Origin: an uncultured Bacteroidales bacterium
GTDB taxonomy: Bacteria > Bacteroidota > Bacteroidia > Bacteroidales > Bacteroidaceae
DNA length: 64,000 nucleotides
NCBI GenBank assembly: GCA_945787885.1
Contig: CALZJF010000005.1
Location: 29,313 to 93,312, forward strand
Direction of reading: 5' to 3'
The notes under the pieces were generated by a model, which saw nothing but the letters and a program-made list of their open reading frames with translations, made no database searches and was not told where the DNA came from. Shown one piece after another: positions 27,019-35,069 of the stretch (position 1 is the stretch's first letter; each line of letters begins with the position of its first letter). The position numbers were made by a program, and so were the translations under genes.

Positions 27019-27609
27019 ATGAACGGAACACACTCCTCCATGCCCGTCTTCCACATTGCCATCGTGGAGAGCAATGTGCTGACAGGGCTGGGATTACAAC
27101 AAATTCTACGCGACATCATCCCTACGGCAGAAGTCAGTCTCTTCACCTCGTTTGATGCTTTGCAAACGGCGGGATTTGAAGAGTTCGTACACTTCTTTGT
27201 CGGATCGCGCATCTACTTTGAGCATACGCAGTTCTTCCGCGACCGCCGCCAATACAGCATCGTGCTCGTGGCGGGCGAACTGCAAATCAATGGCGTGCCG
27301 ACACTGAATGTGTGCCAAAGCGAGCAGCAGATAGTAAAAGCCGTGATGGGACTGCGACGCATGGGACATCCTGGCAGCATGAATCCTGCCGCAAAAGAGG
27401 AACTTCTGCTCTCCGCACGCGAAGTGGAGGTGGCGCGGCTGCTGGCAAAGGGCTGCATCAATAAGGAGATTGCCGATGCACTTTCCATCAGCCTCACCAC
27501 CGTCATCAGCCATCGCAAGAACATCATGGAAAAACTTCATGCACGGTCGCTGGCTGACATCACGATTTATGCCGTCATGAACGGACTCGTAAACATCGGA
27601 GAGCTATAA
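27019..27609 (+). CDS. LuxR-type DNA-binding protein with degenerate receiver
   Basis: 196 residues. Residues 10-105 resemble a response-regulator receiver (FHIAIVESNVLTGLGLQQIL), but the acidic pair is reduced to one Glu and no Asp stands at the phosphorylation site, so classical phosphorylation is unlikely. Residues 128-190 are a clear LuxR helix-turn-helix: LSAREVEVARLLAKGCINKEIADALSIS in two parts with TTVISHRKNIMEKL. It lies 1 base after the Omp28-like gene, an odd partner for a regulator, and could act on that operon. The gene is followed by a strong terminator. Confidence 0.85.
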   Translation: MNGTHSSMPVFHIAIVESNVLTGLGLQQILRDIIPTAEVSLFTSFDALQTAGFEEFVHFFVGSRIYFEHTQFFRDRRQYSIVLVAGELQINGVPTLNVCQSEQQIVKAVMGLRRMGHPGSMNPAAKEELLLSAREVEVARLLAKGCINKEIADALSISLTTVISHRKNIMEKLHARSLADITIYAVMNGLVNIGEL

Positions 27610-27634
27610 CCCTTGAAATCTCCTACGGATAAAA

Positions 27635-27676
27635 AAACGGCGGGCGCACCTTACAAGAAGGATGCGCCCGCCGTTT
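27635..27676. terminator. Bidirectional terminator between converging genes
   Basis: 14-bp perfect arms AAACGGCGGGCGCA (27635-27648) and complement (27663-27676); A-run before and T-rich tract after. It serves the LuxR-type gene and the mutarotase gene. Confidence 0.88.
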
Positions 27677-27683
27677 GCGGTTT

Positions 27684-28061
27684 TTACTCGTATAAATGGA
27701 ACATGCGACGTAGCATCTTCCACTTTTCGTCTGACGTTTCGCCGGGACGGCAGACTTGGAAACGTGCGTTCCAGTCTTCCCACTCCTGCTGACGCGGCAA
27801 TGTGGCCAAGCGTTGCATGGCAGAGTCCCAATCGAAGTCGGCAGGAGCTTCTACAATCATGACCAAATGGCAACCCGAACGATAGAGTTCCATTTCGAGA
27901 ATGCCTACGGAACGGATGCCTTCCATAATCTCCGGCCACATCTCCTCGCGAGAATGCTGACGCTCGTAGGCTTCAAGCATGGCAGGATCGTCCTTCAAAT
28001 CCAAGATTTGCACATAGCGTTTCGTAGGGAAAGGATAGGTCTTAACGGGTGTTCCTTGCAT
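27684..28061 (-). CDS. L-rhamnose/L-fucose mutarotase family protein
   Basis: 125 residues, dimeric alpha/beta barrel family (RhaM-like) that interconverts alpha and beta sugar anomers. Signature segments: YVQILDLKDDPAMLEAYERQHS, EMWPEIMEGIRSVGILEMELY (partial) and LVMIVEAPADFDW, and the conserved W near the C-terminal WNARFQ. No fucose or rhamnose catabolic genes are next to it, so the sugar is not known. A long untranslated segment with its own promoter and terminator lies upstream (28134-28372). Confidence 0.8.
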   Translation of the reverse strand: MQGTPVKTYPFPTKRYVQILDLKDDPAMLEAYERQHSREEMWPEIMEGIRSVGILEMELYRSGCHLVMIVEAPADFDWDSAMQRLATLPRQQEWEDWNARFQVCRPGETSDEKWKMLRRMFHLYE

Positions 28062-28133
28062 AGAAATTTGTATTTTGAGGGATTACACAATGGACAACGT
28101 GTGGACAACGAATGCGAAATAGAGAGGATGATG

Positions 28134-28372
28134 AAAAAAAAAGAGTTCCCCAAAACAAAAAAAACTGGGGAACCCGACATCATCACGGGGGGAAACAACT
28201 TTTTCTGACTGGAGACATATCTGCATTAACTACAGAACGTGACTCCTATATAGTTCTATTATTGACAAAATGTATGTGGAAAGTAGGGAAAATCCCATGC
28301 CTCCCACCTGATTCGTCCCCCTTTCTCCAGACTTATAAGCCTAACGAGGGGTGTTTTTACGATGCAAAGTTA
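28134..28372 (-). ncRNA. Candidate small RNA or attenuated leader
   Basis: Minus strand. A -7 element TAACTTTG (28365-28372), with CTTG 20 bases upstream as -33, is followed about 185 bases later by an intrinsic terminator: GTTCCCCA and TGGGGAAC arms (28145-28173) and a run of nine T (28134-28142). Transcript about 225 nt. The next gene on this strand starts at 28061, about 70 bases after the T-run. Thus it is either an independent RNA or a terminator-controlled leader of the mutarotase gene. Complementary words CTGGAGA and TCTCCAG lie about 120 bases apart within it. No known RNA family was recognised. Confidence 0.5.
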
Positions 28373-28438
28373 CGCATTCCGCCTATACCCTGCAAGTTTT
28401 ACCTTTTGTTTTTTGACCACTGTCCATCCGAACTCAGC

Positions 28439-28480
28439 TTATTTTCAAGCATACGGGGTTTATTTTCAAGCATACGGGGT
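28439..28480 (+). repeat. 21-bp direct repeat, two perfect copies
   Basis: TTATTTTCAAGCATACG... repeats exactly at 28439-28459 and 28460-28480. A single family C-like word (TTGACCACTGTCC) stands just before. Part of the 857-base gap between the mutarotase and FadL genes, which otherwise holds the candidate RNA and the fadL promoter. Confidence 0.9.
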
Positions 28481-28711
28481 CAGTCCGATAGTCAAGCAGT
28501 GCAATTTTGTCCTATCTCCGCTCCTTTCCTATAATATATACGCGCGCGCGTATATGCGCCCCCTGCCACACACTACAGAACGTCAGAGACAATGCGCCCT
28601 TTATTGCCAAAAATGAACACTTTTTCTGCCAAGCATATCTTCCAAAAGATGCAAAATATGCACAATGCAAGCCTTAATTGTGCAAAAACAATCAAATATC
28701 CCGCACAAAAG

Positions 28712-28743
28712 ATTGCTTAATGTGCAAGATAAACGTACCTTTG
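28712..28743 (+). promoter_or_regulatory. Promoter of the FadL-type gene
   Basis: ATTG (28712-28715), 20 bases, TACCTTTG (28736-28743). This gives a leader of about 170 bases before the ATG at 28919. Confidence 0.6.
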
Positions 28744-28918
28744 CACTCGCAAATCAGCCGAAACGCCTACGCCGTGCAGACGATTACCATACCGTGCGGA
28801 AGCGTTTTCGCCCTCTTGAAAGGTTCTGTACGGCTTGTTTCAACTCGAATCATGGCTTTCATGGCAAGAAAATACAGCACGACGGACCAATGTTTTGTAC
28901 AATCCATTTCACGTAATA

Positions 28919-30400
28919 ATGAAGAAATTTTTCCTCACTGCCGCCATCGCGGCCCTCAGCCTCCCCATGATGGCGGGAGGACTCCTGACGAACACGAACC
29001 AGAATGCTGCATTCCTGCGCAATATGGCACAGGATGCCCAAATCACCCTGACCTCCATCTACGCCAACCCTGCCGGCAACGTCTTCCTGAGCGAAGGCTG
29101 GCATCTGAGCATCAACTCGCAGACGGCCTTCCAGCAGCGCAATATCGACACGACGTTCCCCCTCTTCGCCCAGAACGTCAACAATCCTGAAGTGACCCAT
29201 CATTACAAAGGCGATGCCAAGGCTCCCATCATCCCGAGCATCAGCCTCTCTTACAACAAGGAGCGCTGGAGCCTGCTGGCGCATTTCGCCCTCAACGGTG
29301 GCGGCGGAAAGTGCGAGTTTGAAAAGGGTCTCGGCTCGTTCGAGGCTCTGACGAGCAAAAATTTCATGCAGAACAAGGACAAAATCCTCCCCCTCTTGCA
29401 GCAGGGTGTGGCATCGACTGTGACCGACCTCTATAAAGCCAACGGAATACCTGCAGATCAGGCTGCCGCCATGGGAACAGAAATCGGCAACACGACCACC
29501 ATCACGGGCTACAGTATGGACAGCTACCTGCGCGGACGTTCCTATTATTTCGGCCTTACTCTCGGAGGAACGTATAAGTTTACGGATAATCTCGCAGGCT
29601 TCATTGGTCTGCGCGGCATCTATGCCAGCTGTAACTACAATGGCTACGTACAGGACGTGAAGGCTCACTACAACGTTCCCGCTAATGCACAACTCCAATT
29701 CCCTGGCAAAACGGGTTCGGCTAACTTAGGCACAGACTTAGCCCTGAACTGCAACCAGACGGGATTCGGCGTCACCCCCATCATTGGCCTTGACTGGAAG
29801 ATTAACGAGCACTGGAACCTTGCCATGAAATATGAGGCTCCCACGAAAATCAACCTGAAGAACGACAGCGAAATGAATGAGATGGCAACCGCAATGGCAA
29901 ATGCAGAAGGAAGCGCGCTGGCACAGTTCAAGGATGGTGAGAAGGTGCGCGAGGATATTCCTGCTATCCTGACTGCCGGTATCATGTACACTCCCATCGA
30001 ACAGGTACGCATCAACGCCGGCTGGCACTACTATTTCGACAAGCAGGCCAAGAAGTTTGGCAACAAGCAAGACCTGCTGAAGAAGGGTTCGCAGGAGTTC
30101 AATGCGGGTATCGACTGGCGTTTCCATCGTCTCTTCACGGTTTCTGCTTCTTGGCAGAACACGAACTACCGCATGGAAGATGCCTACATGAACGACATCT
30201 CATTCAATCTGCCCAGCAACTCCTTCGGCTGCGGTTTCCGCATTCACCCTTCGAAGTATTTCAATGTTGACCTCGGCTATATGCATACATTCTATCGCGA
30301 CCGCACTGTGAACACCGATTTGGGCAACGGTGTTAACAAGGTGGACCTCTATTCCCGTACGAACGACTGCTTCGGCATAGGTTTCAACATCTATCTCTAA
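28919..30400 (+). CDS. OmpP1/FadL-type outer-membrane protein
   Basis: 493 residues from the ATG at 28919, signal peptide 1-20 (MKKFFLTAAIAALSLPMMAG). The mature start (GLLTNTNQNAAFLRNMAQDA) followed by ITSIYANPAG-like sequence is the plug (hatch) signature of the FadL/OmpP1 family, and the rest is amphipathic beta strands ending in an aromatic-rich strand (GFNIYL). Members carry hydrophobic compounds across the outer membrane; the substrate here is unknown. The longer frame from 28835 lacks a signal peptide. It has its own promoter and a strong terminator. Confidence 0.88.
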   Translation: MKKFFLTAAIAALSLPMMAGGLLTNTNQNAAFLRNMAQDAQITLTSIYANPAGNVFLSEGWHLSINSQTAFQQRNIDTTFPLFAQNVNNPEVTHHYKGDAKAPIIPSISLSYNKERWSLLAHFALNGGGGKCEFEKGLGSFEALTSKNFMQNKDKILPLLQQGVASTVTDLYKANGIPADQAAAMGTEIGNTTTITGYSMDSYLRGRSYYFGLTLGGTYKFTDNLAGFIGLRGIYASCNYNGYVQDVKAHYNVPANAQLQFPGKTGSANLGTDLALNCNQTGFGVTPIIGLDWKINEHWNLAMKYEAPTKINLKNDSEMNEMATAMANAEGSALAQFKDGEKVREDIPAILTAGIMYTPIEQVRINAGWHYYFDKQAKKFGNKQDLLKKGSQEFNAGIDWRFHRLFTVSASWQNTNYRMEDAYMNDISFNLPSNSFGCGFRIHPSKYFNVDLGYMHTFYRDRTVNTDLGNGVNKVDLYSRTNDCFGIGFNIYL

Positions 30401-30452
30401 CCACTATCAGCCAACAGATATTGGTTTATCAACAACACAGACACTAACTAGA

Positions 30453-30488
30453 AAGCCTGACAATCCGCCGATTGTCAGGCTTTTTTTG
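30453..30488 (+). terminator. Intrinsic terminator of the FadL-type gene
   Basis: AGCCTGACAATC (30454-30465) pairs with GATTGTCAGGCT (30470-30481), followed by TTTTTTT; 55 bases after the stop. Confidence 0.93.
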
Positions 30489-30510
30489 TGCCATTTATGG
30501 ATTTTCTTCG

Positions 30511-30518
30511 TAACTTTG
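30511..30518 (+). promoter_or_regulatory. Likely ffh promoter (-7 element)
   Basis: TAACTTTG, 43 bases before the ffh ATG. The TTTG at 30485-30488 is 22 bases upstream, slightly long for a -33 element, and overlaps the end of the previous terminator. Confidence 0.5.
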
Positions 30519-30560
30519 CCGTTGTGAATACTTTAGATAATCTATAAGCTCTTAAGATAA

Positions 30561-31928
30561 ATGTTTGAAAACCTTAGCGAAAGACTCGAACGCTCGTTCA
30601 AGATTCTTAAAGGTGAGGGCCGCATCACGGAAATCAACGTAGCAGAAACCCTCAAGGACGTACGTCGCGCACTGCTCGATGCCGACGTAAACTATAAAGT
30701 GGCAAAGACCTTCACTGACACTGTGAAGAAAAAAGCACTGGGACAGAACGTGCTGACCGCCATCAAGCCTTCGCAACTGTTGATAAAAATCGTACACGAC
30801 GAGTTGGCTGAGCTGATGGGTGGGCACGCTATCGACATGCAGCTTGTGAGCCGCCCCTCCGTCATTCTCATGGCAGGTCTGAACGGTGCGGGAAAAACCA
30901 CGCTCAGCGGAAAGCTCGCCCTCTTCCTCAAGACGAAGAAGAAGCGCCGTCCCCTGCTTGCTGCCTGCGACACCTATCGTCCTGCCGCCATCGAGCAGCT
31001 CCGCGTGCTGGCAGAGCAGATCGACGTGCCCATTTATATGGACTTGGAAGAGAAGGATCCCATCGTCATCGCCCGCGCGGCTTTGGCAGAAGCCAAGGCA
31101 AAGGGCTACGACACCGTCATTGTTGATACCGCTGGACGTCTGGCAGTGAACGATGTGCTGATGAATGAGATTGCTGCCGTGAAGGACGCCGTCCAGCCCG
31201 ACGAGACGCTCTTCGTCGTTGATGCTACGACCGGACAGGATGCCGTCAATACAGCGAAGGAGTTCAACAGTCGTTTAGGATTCGACGGCGTCGTCCTGAC
31301 GAAACTCGATGGCGACACGCGCGGCGGTGCTGCACTCAGCATTCGTTCCGTAGTAGATAAGCCCATAAAATTCGTCGGAACAGGCGAAAAGATGGATGCC
31401 CTCGATGTGTTCCACCCTGATCGTATGGCGGATCGCATTCTCGGCATGGGCGACATCGTCAGCCTCGTTGAGAAAGCCCAAGAGCAGTTTGACGAGCAGG
31501 AAGCAAAACGCCTTGCTAAGAAGATTGCCAAGAACCAATTTGACTTCAACGACTTCCTGAATCAGCTTCAGCAAATCAAGAAGATGGGTAACATCAAGGA
31601 CTTAGCCGCCATGATTCCTGGTGTTTCGAAGGCCATCAAGGATGTAGATATCGACAATAGTGCCCTCAGCGGCATCGAAGCCATTATCCTTTCCATGACT
31701 CCGAAAGAGCGTCAGCACCCCGAAATACTGAATCAGAGCCGCAAACAGCGCATCGCCCGAGGCAGCGGACATACGATTCAGGAAGTAAACCGCTTCATCA
31801 AGCAATTTGAGCAAACGCGCAAGATGATGAACATGATGGGCGGCAGCGGTATGAAGCAACTTATGCGCAATATGCCCAAAGGATTTCCGGGAATGCCGGG
31901 GATGCCAGGAATGCCTCGTCTGAAGTAA
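30561..31928 (+). CDS. ffh: Signal recognition particle protein
   Basis: GTPase that binds signal sequences of nascent inner-membrane proteins and SRP RNA. Residues 1-90 are the N domain; the G domain has GLNGAGKTT (about 107-115), DTAGR (about 189-193) and TKLDGDTRGG (about 246-255). Residues about 300-455 form the methionine-rich M domain, ending in MPGMPGMPRLK. 455 residues is normal. It stands alone between a terminator upstream and one downstream. Confidence 0.97.
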   Translation: MFENLSERLERSFKILKGEGRITEINVAETLKDVRRALLDADVNYKVAKTFTDTVKKKALGQNVLTAIKPSQLLIKIVHDELAELMGGHAIDMQLVSRPSVILMAGLNGAGKTTLSGKLALFLKTKKKRRPLLAACDTYRPAAIEQLRVLAEQIDVPIYMDLEEKDPIVIARAALAEAKAKGYDTVIVDTAGRLAVNDVLMNEIAAVKDAVQPDETLFVVDATTGQDAVNTAKEFNSRLGFDGVVLTKLDGDTRGGAALSIRSVVDKPIKFVGTGEKMDALDVFHPDRMADRILGMGDIVSLVEKAQEQFDEQEAKRLAKKIAKNQFDFNDFLNQLQQIKKMGNIKDLAAMIPGVSKAIKDVDIDNSALSGIEAIILSMTPKERQHPEILNQSRKQRIARGSGHTIQEVNRFIKQFEQTRKMMNMMGGSGMKQLMRNMPKGFPGMPGMPGMPRLK

Positions 31929-31983
31929 GGAGCAGGTGGCCAGGGTTCTGCCCTGATGCTTCTGCATCTTTTAGCTATATGAC

Positions 31984-32039
31984 AATAAAGACAGGTGGAC
32001 ACGTTTAGCAACGACTAAGCGTGTCCACCTGTCTTTATT
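31984..32039. terminator. Bidirectional terminator between ffh and lemA
   Basis: 20-bp perfect arms, AATAAAGACAGGTGGACACG (31984-32003) and complement (32020-32039). It lies between converging genes. Confidence 0.88.
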
Positions 32040-32063
32040 CTATCCGTCTGCCCTGACAGCCTG

Positions 32064-32597
32064 CTATTGGCTTACGCCGGGCAAATCGTCCATGACGAAC
32101 ATCTCGCGCCGCTTGTAATGGAGCAATTTTGCCATACAGTTGGCGGGGAATGACTCTACGAGCGTGTTGTATTCGCGCACACTGCCATTGTAGTAACGGC
32201 GCGCCGATGCAATATCTTCCTCAATGCGTGAGAGCTCGTGCTGCAGATTCAGAAAATTCTCGCTGGCCTTGAGGTCGGGATAGGCTTCTGCCGCTACGAC
32301 AGCATTCCCCAATGCCCTGCCAATGCCTGCTTCCAGCTTCATACGCAGAGACATATCAGAAATTTCCACCCTTGCGCGCACTATTTTCTCCAATGTTTCT
32401 GCCTCATATTGCGCATAGCCTTTAACTACTTCTGCCATACGCGGCACGAGGTCGAAGCGTTTTCGCAGACAAACGTCCATCGTGGAGAAGGCTTCATCCA
32501 CCTTATTACGCAGCATCACGAAGCGGTTGAAGAGAAAGATAAGCCCCAGCAAAAGGGCGAGGCCAATGCAAAGTATGATGATTTCAGAGGTATTCAT
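32064..32597 (-). CDS. lemA: LemA family membrane protein
   Basis: 177 residues. One N-terminal membrane helix (about 5-26), then a helical cytosolic or periplasmic domain with the LemA signature NRFVMLRNKVDEAFSTMDVCLRKRFDLVPRM (partial blocks) and YNGSVREYNTLVESFP. The biochemical role of LemA is not known. It lies 49 bases downstream of the DUF2207 gene on the same strand; LemA and DUF2207 genes are commonly paired in bacteria, suggesting a shared membrane complex (inference). Confidence 0.9.
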   Translation of the reverse strand: MNTSEIIILCIGLALLLGLIFLFNRFVMLRNKVDEAFSTMDVCLRKRFDLVPRMAEVVKGYAQYEAETLEKIVRARVEISDMSLRMKLEAGIGRALGNAVVAAEAYPDLKASENFLNLQHELSRIEEDIASARRYYNGSVREYNTLVESFPANCMAKLLHYKRREMFVMDDLPGVSQ

Positions 32598-32646
32598 AAG
32601 ACAGGATATTCAAAGAATGGTAGAAAGTGTGAGAGGAAGCGATGTT

Positions 32647-34548
32647 TTACCATCCGCCGCCACCACCGCCGCCACCGCCGCCACCGGCATAACCGCCACT
32701 GGAGGAAGTCGTGAGGCTTTGCGCATTCACGGCGGAGATGGCCTTCGCAGAAGCCTGCGTCATTTGCGTGGTCAGACTATTGAGCAAGATGCCCGTGGTA
32801 TAGGCATGGCTGCTGACATACCAGCTCGGCTGCTCCACCCTGATGTCTTTGAAGAGATCCACCCACTTGTCCGTGATGCCGAACACCTGCGCGTAGGGAA
32901 GAATATGGAAGAAATATTCAGGTTCATCGTCAACGAGTGCCCGCAGACGTTCCTTTTCCGCCGTACGTATGAACTCGCGGAGTCCGAGCAGCTTGCCCAT
33001 CATTTCTACGCGATAATCCGTGTTTACATTGAAACGTCCCATCAGGCAAACCACGATGAAACTGCCCAGATAGAGCGTCACCACCATCTGTGGGGTGAGG
33101 AAACTGTCCGTCGGATGATGAGCAAGGAGATACAACGCGCCAAGGCTAAACAAAGCCAGCACGAGAAAGCCACCGACAGCCTCCACGAAGCGTGCCGTCG
33201 CACTGCGCAGCAAGTCGGAAGCTGACAGGAAGAGGCGCAGCATCATCAAAAGGAAGACGGGCATGACAAAGGCAATCGATAATCCCAACGCCTCTCCTTT
33301 GGCAAATTCGTGGGGCGACGCGCAGAATACCACTGCCGCCATAGCAGGCAGCAACAGCAAAGGCAGTGCGATGTAGCCACTGGTACGCGTCAGCCTGCGG
33401 TCGCCGCGAAACACTTTCGCCAGCGACATGCGCGCTTTCTCCAATCCTTTTACGTGTCGTTCCTTCAGGTCAGAGAGGCGAATCTGGTCGCCATCGCCAA
33501 AGAGGGCGTGGAGGAACTCCTGCTGATAGGCGGGTGCATCTGCTGGCAAGGGTTTTAGTCGCGTCAGCTGCAGCGTCTTGGGTTTTTCCAGTTCCTCGAT
33601 GCTGAGATGCCCGCGATATGCCATCCACGGTATGAGCGACACCATATCTACCTGATCAGCCTGCTCATCAATGATGACTCCCACTTCAGCACTGCTAATG
33701 CCCTCGGGCGGATAAAACTCTATCTGCTTCGTCACGTGGCGATGTCGGATGCGCAGCGCGAAGAAGAGAGTCAGCACGAGGAGTGCGAGCGTGGCGTAAA
33801 AATACCCTTTCATCCAACTGTCGCTGGCTTCCTCCACATCAGCAAAAAATCCCTCGGGCAACTTCTGATAGAGCGTCACAGCCTGATGCGGCTTCAGCTG
33901 AAAGCCTTCGCCGCAGATAGCGCCATCTTCGTAGCGCACACGAATGTTGGCGGCATTGCCCGTGTCGCCCCATTCTCCGCTATATACGCTCAGAGCCTGC
34001 TGCCACTCTGCTGGTATGGGCCTCGCCGTCTTGATGCGGAAGCTGAAATGGCGCGTCTCCACCTGATAGTCGGGCCCGAGCAGCGTGTGGTAGATATAAT
34101 CGCGTTGGCGACAACGGTCATCGGGATATTGATAGGTGTAGTGCAGCGTATAGGTCTGCGTGCCTTCTATGGTACGTTCGGCATCGCCTATCTTGATGAG
34201 CGTCAAATCATTGTCCTCACTGATTTGGAAGGGCCATCCCTCCACCTCTATATCGTCGAGGCGGCAGTAGAACTGATAGTCCCTTCTGTGGCGTTCGCCA
34301 TTTTCATCCTCGTCGCCGCGAATCAGATTGAAATGTTCGTTGCGATAGAGGTAGATGCCGTGGTGTGGGGTTGCGAAATTCACCTTCACCGTCTCCGTCA
34401 CTTGCCATTTGTTGTCCGTCCCGATGGTAGCTTCAATGTGGAAATCCTCGAAATATAAGGTAGAATCCACCTGCGCCCGGACTATCTCAGGCAGCAGTAT
34501 GCCGACAAAGGCGAGGCAGATGTGCCAGAAACATCGCGTCATAATCAT
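32647..34548 (-). CDS. DUF2207 membrane protein with Gly-rich tail
   Basis: 633 residues from the ATG at 34546-34548. A TTG at 34563 would add five residues; the ATG puts a signal peptide at the start (ending IVRAQ). Residues 25-190 form the DUF2207 extracytoplasmic domain. A membrane helix lies at about 255-275, more helices near 395-450 and 470-510, and the protein ends in SSSGGYAGGGGGGGGGGGW, a Gly-rich tail typical of this family. The function is unknown. It is the first gene of a likely operon with lemA. Confidence 0.85.
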   Translation of the reverse strand: MIMTRCFWHICLAFVGILLPEIVRAQVDSTLYFEDFHIEATIGTDNKWQVTETVKVNFATPHHGIYLYRNEHFNLIRGDEDENGERHRRDYQFYCRLDDIEVEGWPFQISEDNDLTLIKIGDAERTIEGTQTYTLHYTYQYPDDRCRQRDYIYHTLLGPDYQVETRHFSFRIKTARPIPAEWQQALSVYSGEWGDTGNAANIRVRYEDGAICGEGFQLKPHQAVTLYQKLPEGFFADVEEASDSWMKGYFYATLALLVLTLFFALRIRHRHVTKQIEFYPPEGISSAEVGVIIDEQADQVDMVSLIPWMAYRGHLSIEELEKPKTLQLTRLKPLPADAPAYQQEFLHALFGDGDQIRLSDLKERHVKGLEKARMSLAKVFRGDRRLTRTSGYIALPLLLLPAMAAVVFCASPHEFAKGEALGLSIAFVMPVFLLMMLRLFLSASDLLRSATARFVEAVGGFLVLALFSLGALYLLAHHPTDSFLTPQMVVTLYLGSFIVVCLMGRFNVNTDYRVEMMGKLLGLREFIRTAEKERLRALVDDEPEYFFHILPYAQVFGITDKWVDLFKDIRVEQPSWYVSSHAYTTGILLNSLTTQMTQASAKAISAVNAQSLTTSSSGGYAGGGGGGGGGGGW

Positions 34549-34562
34549 TGATATTAGAGGCA

Positions 34563-34598
34563 AGTAGGTAATGAATAGATTTTTGGTAGGTTCTATAA
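34563..34598. repeat. Remnants of family B and family A ends
   Basis: AGTAGGTAATGAATAGATT (family B end, 34563-34581) joined to GGTAGGTTCTATAA (family A end, 34585-34598). Both elements are otherwise gone. Confidence 0.65.
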
Positions 34599-34642
34599 GC
34601 CCTGCCCCTCAGTTTGCTACTGATAGGCAGGGCTTCTTCTTG
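34599..34642. terminator. Stem-loop after the Lys/Cys-rich gene
   Basis: AGCCCTGCC pairs with GGCAGGGCT across about 18 bases, with an inner CAGT/ACTG pair. It lies about 20 bases beyond the stop of the minus-strand gene at 34662, but T-runs are weak, so efficiency is uncertain. Confidence 0.45.
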
Positions 34643-34661
34643 CATTCGTCAGGCAAAACGC

Positions 34662-35000
34662 TTACTTCTTGGCAGCATTGCATTTCTTTGCGCCGTCGCA
34701 CTTCTTCTTGCCGTCGCATTTCTTGGCAGCGTCGCACTTCTTCTTGCCATCGCACTTCTTGGCAGCGTCACACTTCTTCTTGCCATCGCACTTCTTCTTG
34801 CAGTCCTTCTGGCAGTTGTCCTTGCATTTGCTCTGGCAAGCCTCGCCACACTGCTTCTTGCAGACACTGGTGGTGTTGCAGCATTTCTTCTTATCGTCGT
34901 TGGAAGACTGAGCCGAAGCAGTAGAGAAAGTCAGGATGAAAGCTCCGAGGAGAGGGAGTGCCATCTTGGCAACTCGCTGGAATAATGTCGTCTGTTTCAT
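34662..35000 (-). CDS. Secreted Lys/Cys-repeat protein, metallothionein-like
   Basis: 112 residues. Signal peptide 1-31 (LLGAFILTFSTASAQ), then a chain of almost only Lys, Cys, Asp, Gly, Ala: CKKQCGEACQSKC, then repeats of KKCDGKKKCDAA (12 residues, 36-bp DNA period). With about 15 cysteines in the mature part, it could bind soft metals in the periplasm. It lies 69 bases downstream of the SO_0444-type permease gene, whose linker also has CGCGHH repeats, and near a Fur-family gene, so a role in copper or zinc handling is likely but is inference. No homologous named family is recognised. The antisense frame in the same place is a shadow. Confidence 0.7.
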   Translation of the reverse strand: MKQTTLFQRVAKMALPLLGAFILTFSTASAQSSNDDKKKCCNTTSVCKKQCGEACQSKCKDNCQKDCKKKCDGKKKCDAAKKCDGKKKCDAAKKCDGKKKCDGAKKCNAAKK

Positions 35001-35069
35001 AATGTTAGGGATTAAAATAAAAAAAGGATATTCAAAAGGTGTTCAAAATCATTTTGCACAGCCGGCTTT

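Noticed and set aside
34614-34985. Hydrophobic Leu/Ala-rich plus-strand frame
   Set aside because: Complement of the Lys/Cys repeats; the opposite strand has the signal peptide.
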